Below, in pieces: positions 5,707 to 6,308 of a DNA stretch of 6,308 nt (the stretch's first letter is position 1; every line of letters begins with the position of its first letter). The notes beneath the pieces were generated by a model, which saw nothing but the letters and a program-made list of their open reading frames with translations, did not search any database and was not told the origin of the DNA. The stretch is from Thermoplasmata archaeon (GTDB lineage: Archaea > Thermoplasmatota > Thermoplasmata > Thermoplasmatales > Thermoplasmataceae), in contig JAJZOM010000261.1 of NCBI GenBank assembly GCA_021811505.1, forward strand, positions 1-6,308. Direction: 5' to 3'. Both the position numbers and the translations under genes were made by a program.

Positions 5707-5763
5707 GGGGAGATTCAGAGCATAGTGAGCCGCTGCTCACAGTTGAACAATGCTCCCCCTCCC
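5707..5763 (-). other. Long interrupted stem-loop
   Basis: Three helices stack around one loop: GTGAGC/GCTCAC (5725-5730 with 5735-5740), GAGCAT/ATGCTC (5718-5723 with 5750-5755), and GGGAG/CTCCC (5708-5712 with 5759-5763). They give 17 base pairs separated by internal loops. The adjoining TGATCA (5701-5706) can pair with 5641-5646. Confidence 0.6.
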
Positions 5764-5834
5764 TACACCTGACACTGGCTTCCCAGTATTCTTCAAGGAT
5801 ATAGGTTGATCTCCTATAGCATTCAAAGCAACCG

Positions 5835-5843
5835 TTATATATT
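5835..5843 (-). promoter_or_regulatory. TATA-like box facing the candidate structured RNA
   Basis: On the minus strand AATATATAA is centred at 5839. The usual archaeal spacing would start a transcript around 5813, at the edge of the first hairpin (5800-5818). Confidence 0.4.
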
Positions 5844-5881
5844 GTTCTTCCTGTTCCGTACAATACGGCTTCCGGGAACAA
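5842..5881. repeat. Nested inverted repeat between the RNA candidate and vapB
   Basis: TTGTTC (5842-5847) pairs with GAACAA (5876-5881), and inside CCGTA (5856-5860) pairs with TACGG (5864-5868). It overlaps the minus-strand TATA-like box at 5835-5843, so it could be a control site, a terminator or the very start of the structured region. Confidence 0.4.
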
Positions 5882-5913
5882 TTTAATTTCAGAACACTAA
5901 CCTGTTACCAAAG

Positions 5914-5944
5914 GTTAAAAGGTACTTAAGTAATTATGTACTTA
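5914..5944 (+). promoter_or_regulatory. vapBC promoter with probable autoregulatory operator
   Basis: GTTAAAAG (5914-5921) is about 26 bases before ATG 5944, fitting a leaderless start. Between them TACTTAAGTA (5923-5932) is a perfect ten-base palindrome, and GTACTTA occurs again at 5938-5944 overlapping the start codon. Ribbon-helix-helix antitoxins bind short repeats in their own promoters, so this is a sensible VapB operator. Confidence 0.6.
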
Positions 5945-6204
5945 TGTCCGAAACTCTTAAAGTAGAACTAGACGAAGAACTACTCAACAAGTTTAAGAGG
6001 AAGGCCTTCGAAACTCATGGATTTAAGAAAGGTGCCATCAAGAAAGCAATTGAAGAACTCTTGAAGCAATACACAAGTGAAGGCAAACCAAATTGGAATA
6101 ATATTGCCGGTATCCTGAAAGATAGAACCGAAACATCGGTTCAACTGCAGCATAACGCATGGAAAGACATTGAAAGAAAGGGTGTAAGAAAGGACAGAAA
6201 CTGA
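5944..6204 (+). CDS. vapB: VapB-type ribbon-helix-helix antitoxin, 86 residues
   Basis: Residues 1-43 have the ribbon-helix-helix layout: a short beta strand (TLKVELDEE), a helix (LLNKFKRKAFETHG), a turn, then a second helix (KKGAIKKAIEELLKQY). Dimers of this fold bind DNA through the strand. Residues about 49-86 (PNWNNIAGILKDRTETSVQL and the basic end) form the likely toxin-binding tail, with conserved-looking Trp residues at 50 and 73. The gene ends 12 bases before the PIN toxin gene, the normal antitoxin-first order. The antitoxin should block the partner's RNase site and repress the shared promoter at the repeats just upstream. The start ATG 5944 fits the TATA-like box and places one operator repeat over the start codon. 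Confidence 0.8.
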   Translation: MSETLKVELDEELLNKFKRKAFETHGFKKGAIKKAIEELLKQYTSEGKPNWNNIAGILKDRTETSVQLQHNAWKDIERKGVRKDRN

Positions 6205-6216
6205 AGGTGGTATTAT

Positions 6217-6308
6217 TTGCTTCTAGTAGATACTAACATAATTTTAGAACTGATGCTCCAGCAGGAAAAATCAAATGAATGTGAGAAGTTTCTCAACTCA
6301 GTTGCCAC
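6217..6308 (+). CDS. vapC: VapC-type PIN-domain toxin, N-terminal part (runs off the window)
   Basis: The frame from TTG 6217 reads (M)LLVDTNIILELMLQQEKSNE and continues past the window end. The VDTNIILE strand with its Asp at residue 5 is the first catalytic motif of PIN-domain RNases, the metal-dependent toxins of VapBC pairs. An in-frame TGA at 6202-6204 and the lack of ATG or GTG upstream make TTG 6217 the start. A Shine-Dalgarno site AAGGTGG (6204-6210) lies six bases before it, so unlike vapB it is translated from an internal site on the shared mRNA. The remaining acidic residues of the active site lie outside the window. Confidence 0.85.
   Translation, partial: MLLVDTNIILELMLQQEKSNECEKFLNSVA

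Larger units (their letters stand above)
5018..5820 (-). ncRNA. Candidate large structured RNA, unrecognised family
   Basis: About 800 bases hold no convincing gene but many nested inverted repeats. From the RNA 5' side (minus strand) these include TATAGG/CCTATA (5800-5818); a long interrupted stem at 5707-5763; TGATCA pairs (5701-5706 with 5641-5646); CTTCC/GGAAG (5665-5680); ATCACTTC/GAAGTGAT (5606-5644); ACAC/GTGT (5572-5583); GCAGA-GCAA-TCTGC (5479-5492); and GTCCC-GAAA-GGGGC (5442-5455). Further along are an 11-pair imperfect stem (5362-5386), GGAA..GGG/CCC..TTCC (5237-5276), CTCCC/GGGAG (5163-5219) and a three-way junction (5093-5161). Tetraloops are GNRA only when read on the minus strand, which sets the likely strand. 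A TATA-like AATATATAA (5843-5835) would start a transcript near 5813, and TTTTT at 5022-5018 could end it. G+C is higher than in flanking genes. I do not recognise SRP RNA, RNase P RNA, rRNA or tRNA signatures. A decayed mobile element with terminal palindromes is the main alternative. Confidence 0.5.

Noticed and set aside
5018..5820. Archaeal RNase P RNA, SRP RNA or rRNA in the structured block
   Set aside because: The conserved RNase P core (GAGGAAAGUCC type), the SRP helix 8 loop and rRNA signature stretches were looked for on both strands and not seen.
5543..5881. A 112-codon minus-strand open frame overlapping the start of the block
   Set aside because: Cysteine- and serine-rich with no family resemblance; it follows the stems of the candidate RNA and has no ribosome-binding site.
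5851..5881. Resemblance of a short hairpin (AGCCGTAT..TACGGAAC) to group II intron domain V flanks
   Set aside because: The middle of domain V with its GAAA-capped upper stem is missing, and no reverse transcriptase or other intron domains are present.

Overview
The window looks archaeal, most likely from a Thermoplasmata-type genome. AT-rich TATA-like boxes lie about 23-29 bases ahead of several start codons, as expected for leaderless archaeal genes. Two of these genes use GTG or TTG starts. Where Shine-Dalgarno sites occur they have the archaeal form (GGTGA, GGAGG, GGTGG). The families present (small AbrB regulator, ArdC-like ssDNA-binding protein, VapBC, integrase-type transposase) fit an archaeal accessory region. 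The exact taxon is inference.

Left part (1-3765), AT-rich: a small protein resembling the C-terminal tail of an Eco57I-type DNA methylase (25-288); a convergent 53-residue AbrB/SpoVT-fold regulator (302-463, minus); a divergent 348-residue protein with an Rx4H HEPN-ribonuclease-like motif (532-1578); a 54-residue glycine-zipper membrane peptide followed by a strong GC hairpin (1731-1950); a second, unrelated Rx4H protein with a C-terminal Cys4 zinc ribbon (2068-2922); and a two-helix membrane protein of unknown function (3049-3765). The membrane gene is bracketed by two copies of a short conserved minus-strand coding fragment reading DN(C/G)KKRWGCG.

Middle (3800-5025), visibly richer in G+C: a minus-strand pair made of a 41-residue charged protein and a truncated ArdC-type protein, whose C-terminus runs into the second copy of that fragment. 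Facing away from them is the 3' remnant of a DDE integrase-type transposase.

Right part (about 5020-5880): a gene-less stretch of about 850 bases with an unusually high density of nested inverted repeats. Read on the minus strand it gives several GNRA-capped hairpins, a clean three-way junction and a long interrupted stem. A TATA-like box lies at one end and a T-run at the other. I could not match it to any RNA family I know; it is the best candidate for something undescribed. The window closes with a VapBC toxin-antitoxin pair (5944 onward), with vapC cut by the window end.

Taken together this is a defence and mobile-element neighbourhood: possible restriction-modification debris, two putative HEPN RNases, an anti-restriction-type ssDNA-binding protein, an insertion-sequence remnant, a toxin-antitoxin pair and a candidate large structured RNA.
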